Below, piece after piece: positions 57,233-64,000 of a stretch of DNA of 64,000 nucleotides. A program made the position numbers and the translations under genes. Below the pieces are notes generated by a model. That model did no database searches. It saw only the letters and a list, made by a program, of their open reading frames with translations, and was not told where the DNA came from. The stretch is from Pseudomonas guineae. Lineage in GTDB: Bacteria; Pseudomonadota; Gammaproteobacteria; Pseudomonadales; Pseudomonadaceae. The DNA is taken from assembly GCF_900113745.1 (NCBI RefSeq), contig NZ_FOQL01000002.1, positions 186,001-250,000 on the forward strand, in the 5' to 3' direction. Each line of letters starts with the position of its first letter. The stretch's first letter is position 1.

Positions 57233-59621
57233 CCATCACGTAGCCAAAAGCCAGGCCGAGTTGGCCGAACTGTTCCGCGCCGATATCACCACCGGTGTTG
57301 GCCGTAGCGTTAAACACGACAGCGCCGACAAACACGTATCCGGCGAAGCCACCTACGTCGATGACCGTCTGGAGTTCCCTAACCAGCTGCACGTTTATGC
57401 CCGCATGAGTGACCGCGCACATGCGCGCATCATCAGCATCGACACCAGCCCGTGCTACGCCATCCCCGGTGTAGCCATTGCGATTACCGCCGAAGACGTG
57501 CCGGGCCAACTGGATATCGGCCCGGTGGTGGCCGGTGACCCGCTGCTGGCAGACGGTAAAGTTGAATACGTCGGTCAAGTCGTACTCGCCGTCGGCGCCA
57601 ATAGCCTGGAAACCGCACGCAAGGCGGCCATGGCCGCGATCATCGAATATGAAGACCTTGAGCCGGTATTGGACGTGGTCGATGCCCTGCGCAAAAAGCA
57701 CTTCGTACTCGACAGCCATCAGCACAAAATCGGCAACTCCAGCGCCGAACTGGCCACCGCGCCGCGCCGCCTGCAGGGCAGCCTGCATATCGGTGGTCAG
57801 GAACACTTCTACCTGGAAACCCAGATTTCCTCGGTGATGCCGACTGAGGATGGCGGCATGATCGTCTACACTTCGACGCAGAACGCCACCGAAGTGCAGA
57901 AGTTGGTGGCCGAAGTGCTCGGCGTGCCGATGCACAAGATCGTTATCGACATGCGCCGCATGGGTGGCGGCTTCGGCGGCAAGGAAACCCAGGCCGCAGG
58001 CCCGGCGTGCCTGTGCGCAGTGATTGCGCACCTCACCGGCCGGCCAACCAAGATGCGTTTGCCGCGTGTTGAAGACATGCAGATGACGGGCAAGCGTCAC
58101 CCTTTCTACGTCGAATACGATGTCGGTTTCGACGACAACGGCCTGCTGCATGGCATCGAAATCGAACTGGCCGGCAACTGCGGCTACTCGCCCGACCTGT
58201 CTGGCTCGATTGTCGACCGTGCGATGTTCCACTCCGACAACGCCTATTTCCTCGGTAACGCCACCATCAATGGTCACCGCTGCAAGACCAACACCGCCTC
58301 GAACACCGCTTACCGCGGCTTCGGCGGCCCGCAAGGGATGGTTGCCATCGAAGAGATCATGGACGCGATCGCCCGCAGCCTGGGCAAAGACCCGTTGGAA
58401 GTGCGCAAGACCAACTACTACGGCAAGACCGAGCGCAACGTCACCCACTACCACCAGACCGTCGAGCACAACGTCATCCACGAGATGACCGCCGAACTGG
58501 AGGCCAGCAGTGACTATGCCAAACGCCGTGAAGAAATCCGCGCGTTTAACGCCAAAAGCCCGGTATTGAAGAAAGGCCTGGCACTGACTCCGGTTAAATT
58601 CGGTATCAGCTTCACCGCCACCTTCCTCAACCAAGCCGGCGCGCTGATCCACATCTACACCGACGGTTCGATTCACCTGAACCACGGTGGCACCGAGATG
58701 GGTCAAGGCCTCAACACCAAGGTCGCGCAGATCGTTGCCGAAGTACTGCAGGTGGATATCTCGCGCATCCAGATCACCGCAACCAACACCGACAAGGTGC
58801 CGAACACCTCGCCGACGGCAGCAAGCAGCGGTACTGACCTCAACGGTAAGGCCGCGCAGAACGCCGCCGAAACGCTGAAGCAGCGCCTGGTCGACTTCTT
58901 GGTGCGCGAATACAAGGTCACTCCAGAAGACGTCGAGTTCCGCAACAGCCAAGTGCGCGTGCGTGATCTGTTCTTGAGTTTCGAAGAAGTGATTCAGAAG
59001 GCTTACTTCGGCCAGGTCTCGCTCTCCAGCACCGGTTTCTACCGCACGCCGAAGATCTTCTACGACCGTGACAAAGCTGCCGGTCGTCCGTTCTACTACT
59101 TTGCCTATGGCGCCGCCTGTTCCGAGGTGATCGTCGATACCCTGACCGGCGAGTACAAGATGCTGCGCACCGACATCCTGCATGACGTCGGCGCCTCGCT
59201 GAACCCGGCCATCGACATCGGTCAGGTCGAAGGCGCCTTCGTTCAGGGCATGGGCTGGCTGACCACCGAAGAACTGGTGTGGAACAACAAAGGCAAGCTG
59301 GTCACCAATGGTCCCGCTGGCTACAAAATTCCGGCCATCGCCGACATGCCGCTGGACCTGCGCGTCAAGCTGGTGGAAAACCGCAAGAATCCGGAAGACA
59401 CCGTGTTCCACTCCAAGGCCGTCGGTGAGCCGCCGTTTATGCTCGGCATCGCCACTTGGTGCGCGATCAAGGACGCCGTGGCCAGCCTCGCTGACTACCG
59501 GGTACAGCCGAACATCGACGCCCCTGCTACACCGGAGCGCGTGCTCTGGGGTGTGGAGCAAATGAAGAAACTGCAGCAGAACGCCACGTCGGCCGCCGCT
59601 TCAGAGGTTGAACCGGCGTAA
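57225..59621 (+). CDS. xdhB: Xanthine dehydrogenase large subunit (molybdopterin)
   Basis: Encodes 798 residues, full length. Molybdenum-cofactor segments include MGGGFGGKETQ (about 246), AYRGFGGPQG (about 361), EMGQGLNTKVAQI (about 490) and the catalytic Glu in KAVGEPPFML (about 735). It binds the purine and transfers electrons to XdhA. Codons here end in C or G more strongly than in neighbouring genes. Confidence 0.96.
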   Translation: MSNHHVAKSQAELAELFRADITTGVGRSVKHDSADKHVSGEATYVDDRLEFPNQLHVYARMSDRAHARIISIDTSPCYAIPGVAIAITAEDVPGQLDIGPVVAGDPLLADGKVEYVGQVVLAVGANSLETARKAAMAAIIEYEDLEPVLDVVDALRKKHFVLDSHQHKIGNSSAELATAPRRLQGSLHIGGQEHFYLETQISSVMPTEDGGMIVYTSTQNATEVQKLVAEVLGVPMHKIVIDMRRMGGGFGGKETQAAGPACLCAVIAHLTGRPTKMRLPRVEDMQMTGKRHPFYVEYDVGFDDNGLLHGIEIELAGNCGYSPDLSGSIVDRAMFHSDNAYFLGNATINGHRCKTNTASNTAYRGFGGPQGMVAIEEIMDAIARSLGKDPLEVRKTNYYGKTERNVTHYHQTVEHNVIHEMTAELEASSDYAKRREEIRAFNAKSPVLKKGLALTPVKFGISFTATFLNQAGALIHIYTDGSIHLNHGGTEMGQGLNTKVAQIVAEVLQVDISRIQITATNTDKVPNTSPTAASSGTDLNGKAAQNAAETLKQRLVDFLVREYKVTPEDVEFRNSQVRVRDLFLSFEEVIQKAYFGQVSLSSTGFYRTPKIFYDRDKAAGRPFYYFAYGAACSEVIVDTLTGEYKMLRTDILHDVGASLNPAIDIGQVEGAFVQGMGWLTTEELVWNNKGKLVTNGPAGYKIPAIADMPLDLRVKLVENRKNPEDTVFHSKAVGEPPFMLGIATWCAIKDAVASLADYRVQPNIDAPATPERVLWGVEQMKKLQQNATSAAASEVEPA

Positions 59622-59633
59622 CGTCAACCACTT

Positions 59634-59702
59634 TGGTGGATGTGCTGCGCGACATCCACCCTACCTCGCGTAGGGTAGACAACCGCAAAGCGTTGTCCAC
59701 CA
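59634..59702. repeat. Extragenic double-hairpin repeat (REP-like)
   Basis: Two dyads stand side by side. Dyad 1: GGTGGATGT (59635-59643) and ACATCCACC (59652-59660), perfect. Dyad 2: GGTAGACAAC (59674-59683) and GTTGTCCACC (59692-59701), 9 of 10. Both share a GTGGA-type stem and are joined by CTACC-TCGCG-TAGG, itself a short dyad. The layout resembles dispersed intergenic palindromes of Pseudomonas. It sits in the xdhB-xdhC gap. Confidence 0.65.
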
Positions 59703-59737
59703 GAGGCGTGAATGAACAACGAAGCAGGTGTACAACA

Positions 59738-59869
59738 ATGACAAAAAACACCGACGCAAAGACCCAACCGACTCCGCCAGCGCCGGTTCCAATCTTGGAT
59801 CCGTCGCCGAGCAACTGGCGCCTACCGCGCCCCGGACAACTGCCACCTACCTGGAGGCTGAGCAAATGA
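59738..59869 (+). CDS. 43-residue proline-rich ORF coupled to xdhC, function unknown
   Basis: Reads from ATG at 59738 to a TGA that overlaps the xdhC start (ATGA at 59866-59869). Eleven of 43 residues are Pro. The second half carries a repeated WRL motif (NWRLPRPGQLPPTWRLSK). An AGGTG lies 8 bases before the ATG, a fair ribosome site. The xdhC ribosome site GGAGG is inside its last codons. No family is recognised. The coupling argues for translation; a chance ORF remains possible. Confidence 0.45.
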   Translation: MTKNTDAKTQPTPPAPVPILDPSPSNWRLPRPGQLPPTWRLSK

Positions 59870-60702
59870 GCTGGATCAGCGCCCTCGCCGAACTGCAGCA
59901 GCAAGGTCAAGCTTGCGTGCTGGTTACCATCATCGAAGAACGCGGCTCAACCCCGCGCAATGCCGGCTCGAAAATGGTGGTCACCGCTGACCGCATTTTC
60001 GAGACCATCGGTGGCGGTCATCTGGAATACAAGGCGATGGAGCTGGCCCGCGAAATGCTCGACAACCGCAGCCAGGACACCCGCTTAGAGCGCTTCAGTC
60101 TCGGCGCCAGCCTCGGCCAGTGCTGTGGCGGCGCGACCGTGCTGCTGTTCGAACCCATGGGCCAACCGCAGGCGCAGATCGCCGTATTCGGTGCGGGCCA
60201 TGTCGGCCGAGCCCTGGTGCCGCTGCTGGCAAGCCTGCCGTGCAAGGTGCGCTGGATCGACTCGCGGGAAAACGAGTTTCCCGAGCAGATCCCAGCAAAC
60301 GTGGACAAAGTGGTTAACGAAGAGGTGGTCGACGAAATCGAGCGCATGCCTGTCGGCAGCTACTTTATCGTCATGACCCACAACCATCAGCTCGACCTGG
60401 AGCTGAGCGCGGCAATCCTCAAGCGCAACGACTTCAACTACTACGGCCTGATCGGCTCGCAAACCAAGCGCAGCAAATTTGAACATCGCCTGCGTGATCG
60501 CGGTTTCGATCCAGCAGTGGTAGCACGCATGCGCTGCCCCATGGGTCTGTCCGAGGTTAAAGGAAAGTTACCGGTAGAAATCGCCGTGTCCATCGCCGGC
60601 GAAGTGATCGCCACCTATAACGCCGCCTTTGGCCAAGAGAACAAAAAGGGTCAGTCAAGCGTTGCCAAGCTGCTACCCGTTAACCGCCGCAGCAACGCAT
60701 GA
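59866..60702 (+). CDS. xdhC: Xanthine dehydrogenase accessory protein XdhC
   Basis: Encodes 278 residues. XdhC binds molybdenum cofactor, promotes its sulfuration and inserts it into XdhB. The N-terminal domain has IEERGSTPRNAGSKM (about 23-37) and SLGQCCGG (about 82-89, with the paired Cys). The C-terminal Rossmann domain starts IAVFGAGHVGRALV (about 105-118). The ATG at 59866 follows GGAGG and overlaps the 43-residue ORF; an in-frame reading from 59728 would add 46 unlikely residues. Confidence 0.94.
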   Translation: MSWISALAELQQQGQACVLVTIIEERGSTPRNAGSKMVVTADRIFETIGGGHLEYKAMELAREMLDNRSQDTRLERFSLGASLGQCCGGATVLLFEPMGQPQAQIAVFGAGHVGRALVPLLASLPCKVRWIDSRENEFPEQIPANVDKVVNEEVVDEIERMPVGSYFIVMTHNHQLDLELSAAILKRNDFNYYGLIGSQTKRSKFEHRLRDRGFDPAVVARMRCPMGLSEVKGKLPVEIAVSIAGEVIATYNAAFGQENKKGQSSVAKLLPVNRRSNA

Positions 60703-60777
60703 GTCTTATGCCTGGTAACGCGCCTAAAAAAATTCAACCGATGCCGTTTACACATTCATCGACTTATCGAGATCAGC

Positions 60778-62082
60778 ATGAGTACCAACGTAAAAGCCTA
60801 CCGCGCCGCCATCCTGCACAGCCTCGCCGACCCGGCCGTGGTGGGCGTTGAGCAATCCTATGAATACTTCGAAGACGGTCTGCTGGTTATCAAAAATGGC
60901 CAGGTGGCCAAAGTCGGCCCTGCCGCCGACCTGCTGCCCACCCTCAAGGGCGTTGAAATCACCGAATACCGCGATGCGCTGATCACCCCCGGTTTTATCG
61001 ACACCCATATCCACTACCCGCAAACCGGGATGATCGCCTCTTATGGCGAGCAACTGCTGGACTGGCTGAACACCTACACTTTCCCCACCGAACAGCAGTT
61101 TGCCGACAAGGCCCATGCGGCTGACGTGGCTGGCATCTTCCTCAAGGAGCTGCTGCGCAACGGCACCACCACCGCCTTGGTATTCGGCAGCGTGCACAAG
61201 CAATCGGTAGACGCCTTCTTCGAAGCCGCCGAGGCGCTGAACCTGCGCATGATCGCCGGCAAGGTGCTGATGGACCGCAACGCGCCTGACTACCTGACGG
61301 ATACACCGGAATCCGGCTACGCGGATAGCAAAGAGCTGATCGAGCGCTGGCACGGCAAGGGCCGTCTACATTACGCGGTGACGCCACGCTTTGCCCCGAC
61401 CAGCACCCCGGAGCAACTGGAGCTTGCGGGCAAACTGTTTGGTGAATATCCGGGCCTGTATATGCACACCCACCTGTCCGAGAACCTTAAGGAAATCGAA
61501 TGGGTCAGGGCGCTATTCCCTGAGCGCAAGGGCTACCTGGATGTGTACGACCACTTCAAGCTGATCGGTGCACGCTCGGTGTTCGCTCACAGCGTGCATC
61601 TGTGCGACGACGAGTGCCAGCGCTTGGCTGAGACAGGTTCTGCCGTGGCCTTCTGCCCGACCTCGAATCTGTTCCTCGGCAGCGGCTTGTTCGATCTAAA
61701 TAAACTTGAAGAACACGGCGTGCGCGTCGGCCTGGGTACCGACGTCGGTGCGGGTACCAGCTTCAGTCAGCTGCAGTCGTTGAACGAGGCCTACAAGGTC
61801 ATGCAACTGCAGGGCAAGAAGCTTGACCCGTTCAAGTCGCTGTACCTGGCCACACTCGGCGGGGCCAACGCGCTGTACCTGGACGACAAGCTCGGCAACT
61901 TCATGCCCGGCAAAGACGCCGACTTCGTGGTCCTCGATTACAACGCCACACCTTTGATCAGCTACCGCATGCAGCAAGCCAGGACGCTCGAAGAAAGGTT
62001 GTTCGCTCTGATCATGCTCGGTGATGACCGCGCCATCAAGCAAACCTTCGCCGCCGGCCAGTCAGTGCATTGTCGTGATTAA
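60778..62082 (+). CDS. guaD: Guanine deaminase
   Basis: Encodes 434 residues of the amidohydrolase family. Zinc ligands: PGFIDTHIHYPQTG (about 71-84), HTHLSEN (about 229-235), FAHSVHLCDDE (about 265-275) and the Asp of LGTDVGAGTS (about 318). It deaminates guanine to xanthine, the substrate of XdhAB, so this operon runs guanine to urate. It starts 75 bases after xdhC. Confidence 0.95.
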   Translation: MSTNVKAYRAAILHSLADPAVVGVEQSYEYFEDGLLVIKNGQVAKVGPAADLLPTLKGVEITEYRDALITPGFIDTHIHYPQTGMIASYGEQLLDWLNTYTFPTEQQFADKAHAADVAGIFLKELLRNGTTTALVFGSVHKQSVDAFFEAAEALNLRMIAGKVLMDRNAPDYLTDTPESGYADSKELIERWHGKGRLHYAVTPRFAPTSTPEQLELAGKLFGEYPGLYMHTHLSENLKEIEWVRALFPERKGYLDVYDHFKLIGARSVFAHSVHLCDDECQRLAETGSAVAFCPTSNLFLGSGLFDLNKLEEHGVRVGLGTDVGAGTSFSQLQSLNEAYKVMQLQGKKLDPFKSLYLATLGGANALYLDDKLGNFMPGKDADFVVLDYNATPLISYRMQQARTLEERLFALIMLGDDRAIKQTFAAGQSVHCRD

Positions 62083-62115
62083 GTCCTAACGTTACGCCAG
62101 CTTGTAAAAGCGCCA

Positions 62116-62157
62116 CGCAATAAAAAACCGGAGCCTTGGCTCCGGTTTTTTATTGCG
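62116..62157. terminator. Strong bidirectional terminator after guaD
   Basis: A perfect inverted repeat with 20-base arms (CGCAATAAAAAACCGGAGCC and its complement) and a 2-base loop, containing A- and T-runs on both sides. It serves guaD and the convergent SCP2 gene. Confidence 0.95.
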
Positions 62158-62170
62158 GCGGTAGTGCTTT

Positions 62171-62482
62171 TTAAACTGGGAACAGTTCACCCAATTTCAT
62201 AGCCAGCATCATGTCGCCCTCGGCGCGCAGTTTGCCAGACATGAAGGCTTGCATGCCGTCGGTCTCGCCACTGGTGATACCTTTCAGGGTTTCGGTGTCC
62301 ATGATCAGGGTCACGCTGGCGTTAGGGTTTTCGCCTTGTTCAACGGTGCAGGTACCGTCCTTAACGATCAGGGCGTAGTTCTCACCATCTTCGATGTTGA
62401 ATTGGAACACCAGGTCCAGGCCTGCAGCGGCACCGGCGTTGAACTTGGAGTGCATGGTATTGACGATGTCTGCAACGCTCAT
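62171..62482 (-). CDS. SCP2 sterol-binding domain protein
   Basis: Encodes 103 residues, a single SCP2 domain: DLVFQFNIEDGENYALIVKDG (about 22-42), the hydrophobic pocket strands, and the MQAFMSGKLRAEGDMMLAMKLGELF end that is diagnostic of the family. It likely binds a lipid or acyl-CoA in the cytosol. The physiological ligand is unknown. ATG at 62482 with AGGAATAA upstream. Confidence 0.9.
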   Translation of the reverse strand: MSVADIVNTMHSKFNAGAAAGLDLVFQFNIEDGENYALIVKDGTCTVEQGENPNASVTLIMDTETLKGITSGETDGMQAFMSGKLRAEGDMMLAMKLGELFPV

Positions 62483-62542
62483 GGTTTATTCCTTTTTTTC
62501 AGGTTTTTTCTAGCGCCCTTAATGGGTGCAGTGGGCCGTAGC

Positions 62543-63253
62543 TCAACGATATGTGATGAGCTCCGGCGCCTTCAACAGCTGTAAATGCACATGGCTGTTG
62601 AAGGAAGCCAGGCTCACTTGGCTGCCGCGAAATTTCAGGCAGCTCAGTGAGGTGTTAACAATTTGCCAGTTCAGCTCAAACGCTTGAGCAGGCGGTATCC
62701 CGGTAATCAAATGCAGCAGGGCGGTGATGGTGCCGCCGGAGGTGAATACAGCGATATTCTGCTTGCTGCCAGCCTGTTCCAGCAGGCGGTCGAGGCCACC
62801 TTGAACCTGTTCGATGAAGCCTTGCCAGCTTTGCAGGTCCGACTTGTCGTGTTCGCCTGAAATCCAGCGGCCAATCAGTTTGGCGAACAGGCGCTGAAAT
62901 TCGGCACGGTTGTGGGCGCCATTACGCAGGATATGCAGGGCTTCTGGTTCTTCACCCAGTATGTCCGGGAGCAGGGCGCGGATTACCGCGTCGGCATCAA
63001 ACTCATTGAACGCAGAATCAGTTTCCAGCGGTGGTACCGCAATATCAGCCGCGCGCAACTGCTGCAGAGCGCTGTCGGCCGTATGCTGCTGACGACGCAG
63101 ACTACCGCTGACGCTGCGATCAAGGCGCATTCCAAGTTGTGCGAGGTGTGCGCCCAAGACTTCGGCCTGACGAATGCCGATGGGCGATAGCACATCGTAG
63201 TTGTCGGCACCGAATGAGGCTTGGCCATGTCGAATTAGATAGATGCTGCCCAC
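62543..63253 (-). CDS. Histidine phosphatase family protein
   Basis: Encodes 236 residues of the phosphoglycerate-mutase-like superfamily. The phosphoacceptor motif is LIRHGQASFG (RHG at about 8-10). A later Arg/Glu pair and VFTSGGTITALLHLITG (about 172-188, with a Ser where many have His) complete the domain; the changed HG motif may reduce activity. GTG at 63253 is chosen because it gives the family start GSIYLIRHG; in-frame ATGs upstream (63346, 63523) add non-homologous residues. Confidence 0.82.
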   Translation of the reverse strand: MGSIYLIRHGQASFGADNYDVLSPIGIRQAEVLGAHLAQLGMRLDRSVSGSLRRQQHTADSALQQLRAADIAVPPLETDSAFNEFDADAVIRALLPDILGEEPEALHILRNGAHNRAEFQRLFAKLIGRWISGEHDKSDLQSWQGFIEQVQGGLDRLLEQAGSKQNIAVFTSGGTITALLHLITGIPPAQAFELNWQIVNTSLSCLKFRGSQVSLASFNSHVHLQLLKAPELITYR

Positions 63254-63461
63254 GTCCGCTGGTTTCCGGTACGGTGAAAGTTTGGCGAGGGTATGAGGAA
63301 GCTCAAGGGCTGTCAACGTAAAAACATACGCTTGTTTGAATTGCATCGATGCGCTGAATGTCGAAGCCTTGCTTGCTGGTCGCCAACCTATGGCCTCGGT
63401 ATGCTTGCGGCCACCGGCGTTGACGATTAACGGGCGCTGCCATTGAGTAAGGGGGGAATAC

Positions 63462-64000
63462 GTGGAGTTTTTTGCAGAGTACATTGGCTTTCTGGCTAAG
63501 ACAGTGACCTTGGTTGTGGCCATCCTCGTCGTGTTGGTGATGATTGCCGCGCTGCGCAGTAAGGGTCGTCAGCGCACTGGCGAGCTGCAGGTGAACAAAC
63601 TCAATGACTTCTTTAAGCAGTTGCAGCAGCGTATGGAGCACGCGGTGCTCGATAAAGATCAGCTGAAGGCTGCCAGCAAAGCCGAAACCAAGGCTGCCAA
63701 GCAGGAGAAGAAGGCTGGCATCCATAAACCGCGCGTATACGTGCTGGATTTTGATGGCGATATTAAAGCCTCGGCCACCGACAGCCTGCGTCACGAAATT
63801 ACAGCTTTGCTGAGCATGGCTACGCCCCAGGATGAAGTGGTACTGCGCCTAGAAAGCGGCGGTGGCATGGTACACAGCTATGGTTTGGCCTCTTCGCAGC
63901 TGGCGCGGATTCGCCAGGCAGGCGTACCACTGACCATCTGCATCGACAAGGTAGCGGCCAGTGGCGGCTACATGATGGCCTGCATTGGCGAGAAGATTAT
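63462..64000 (+). CDS. sohB: Inner membrane peptidase SohB, 5' part only
   Basis: The first 179 codons; the gene runs off the right edge. GTG start at 63462 after AAGGGGGG. One N-terminal membrane helix (TVTLVVAILVVLVMIAAL, about 14-31), then the SohB-specific N-terminal region and the S49 peptidase domain from about 85 (RVYVLDFDGDIKASATDSLRHE). The Ser nucleophile is in DKVAASGGYMMACIG (about 166). It belongs to the signal-peptide-peptidase family and faces the periplasm. Confidence 0.92.
   Translation, partial: MEFFAEYIGFLAKTVTLVVAILVVLVMIAALRSKGRQRTGELQVNKLNDFFKQLQQRMEHAVLDKDQLKAASKAETKAAKQEKKAGIHKPRVYVLDFDGDIKASATDSLRHEITALLSMATPQDEVVLRLESGGGMVHSYGLASSQLARIRQAGVPLTICIDKVAASGGYMMACIGEKI

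Noticed and set aside
57150..59561. A very long (803-codon) ORF antisense to xdhB
   Set aside because: It mirrors xdhB in the antisense frame favoured by high-GC third positions, has no recognisable domain, and xdhB is certain.
59728..59865. N-terminal extension of XdhC by 46 residues
   Set aside because: The extension is polar and unlike XdhC proteins; the ATG at 59866 has GGAGG. The same bases in another frame give the 43-residue ORF.

Overview
The window is a stretch of a Pseudomonas chromosome. The protein sequences are close to Pseudomonas families throughout. The gene order nitrate transport - nasST - acnB - DUF1289 - usp - miaE - lpxH - ppiB - glnS - cysS - folD - tRNAs - tig - clpPX - lon - hupB - ppiD - fabI - npp transporter - mltD - gloB - rnhA - dnaQ - ldcA - crotonase - fimL - nudC matches what I remember of P. 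aeruginosa PAO1 around PA1783-PA1832. The species cannot be fixed from the sequence. I see no insertion sequence, prophage or CRISPR array.

Layout. 0-5 kb: the start of a nitrate/nitrite-type ABC substrate-binding gene (minus strand) with a sigma-54 promoter and a two-hairpin ANTAR leader that overlaps a terminator; a small gene of unknown function beside a strong LexA box; a lipoprotein; an alanine-type aminotransferase; and the nitrate sensor/antiterminator pair nasS-nasT with its own sigma-54 promoter. NasT is the expected ligand of the ANTAR leader at the left edge, so sensor, antiterminator and target lie within 5 kb. 5-15 kb: acnB with a long leader carrying a 16-bp inverted repeat, DUF1289, a tandem-domain Usp and miaE diverging around an Anr-like box, lpxH-ppiB, glnS and cysS.

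15-23 kb: an accessory block between cysS and folD. A GAF-AAA-Fis sigma-54 activator (AcoR type) diverges from a six-gene glycerol-type ABC transporter with two unlike ATPases, two permeases, a DUF2160 membrane protein and a large binding protein. A TGTTCA repeat cluster and a -24/-12 promoter lie between them. 23-34 kb: folD, three tRNAs (Arg-TCT, His-GTG, Leu-TAG), then the proteostasis block tig-clpP-clpX-lon-hupB-ppiD, with a sigma-32-like promoter before lon, and fabI. 34-45 kb: a five-gene peptide ABC transporter of the Npp/Yej type with two binding proteins in tandem, an HDOD signalling protein, mltD and gloB.

45-55 kb: methyltransferase, rnhA-dnaQ, ldcA (lysine decarboxylase, with a leader hairpin covering its ribosome binding site), crotonase, fimL-nudC, a TauE/SafE-type permease and an unknown membrane-anchored protein. 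55-62 kb: purine catabolism operon xdhA-xdhB-xdhC-guaD with two TGAC-N6-GTCA dyads at its promoter, an extragenic double-hairpin repeat and a 43-codon proline-rich ORF translationally coupled to xdhC. 62-64 kb: SCP2 protein, histidine phosphatase and the start of sohB.

Most of the window is ordinary core genome. The less-explained items are the LexA-box gene, the acnB and ldcA leader structures, the cysS-folD accessory block, and the small ORF in the xdh operon. I did not find a wholly new multi-gene system.
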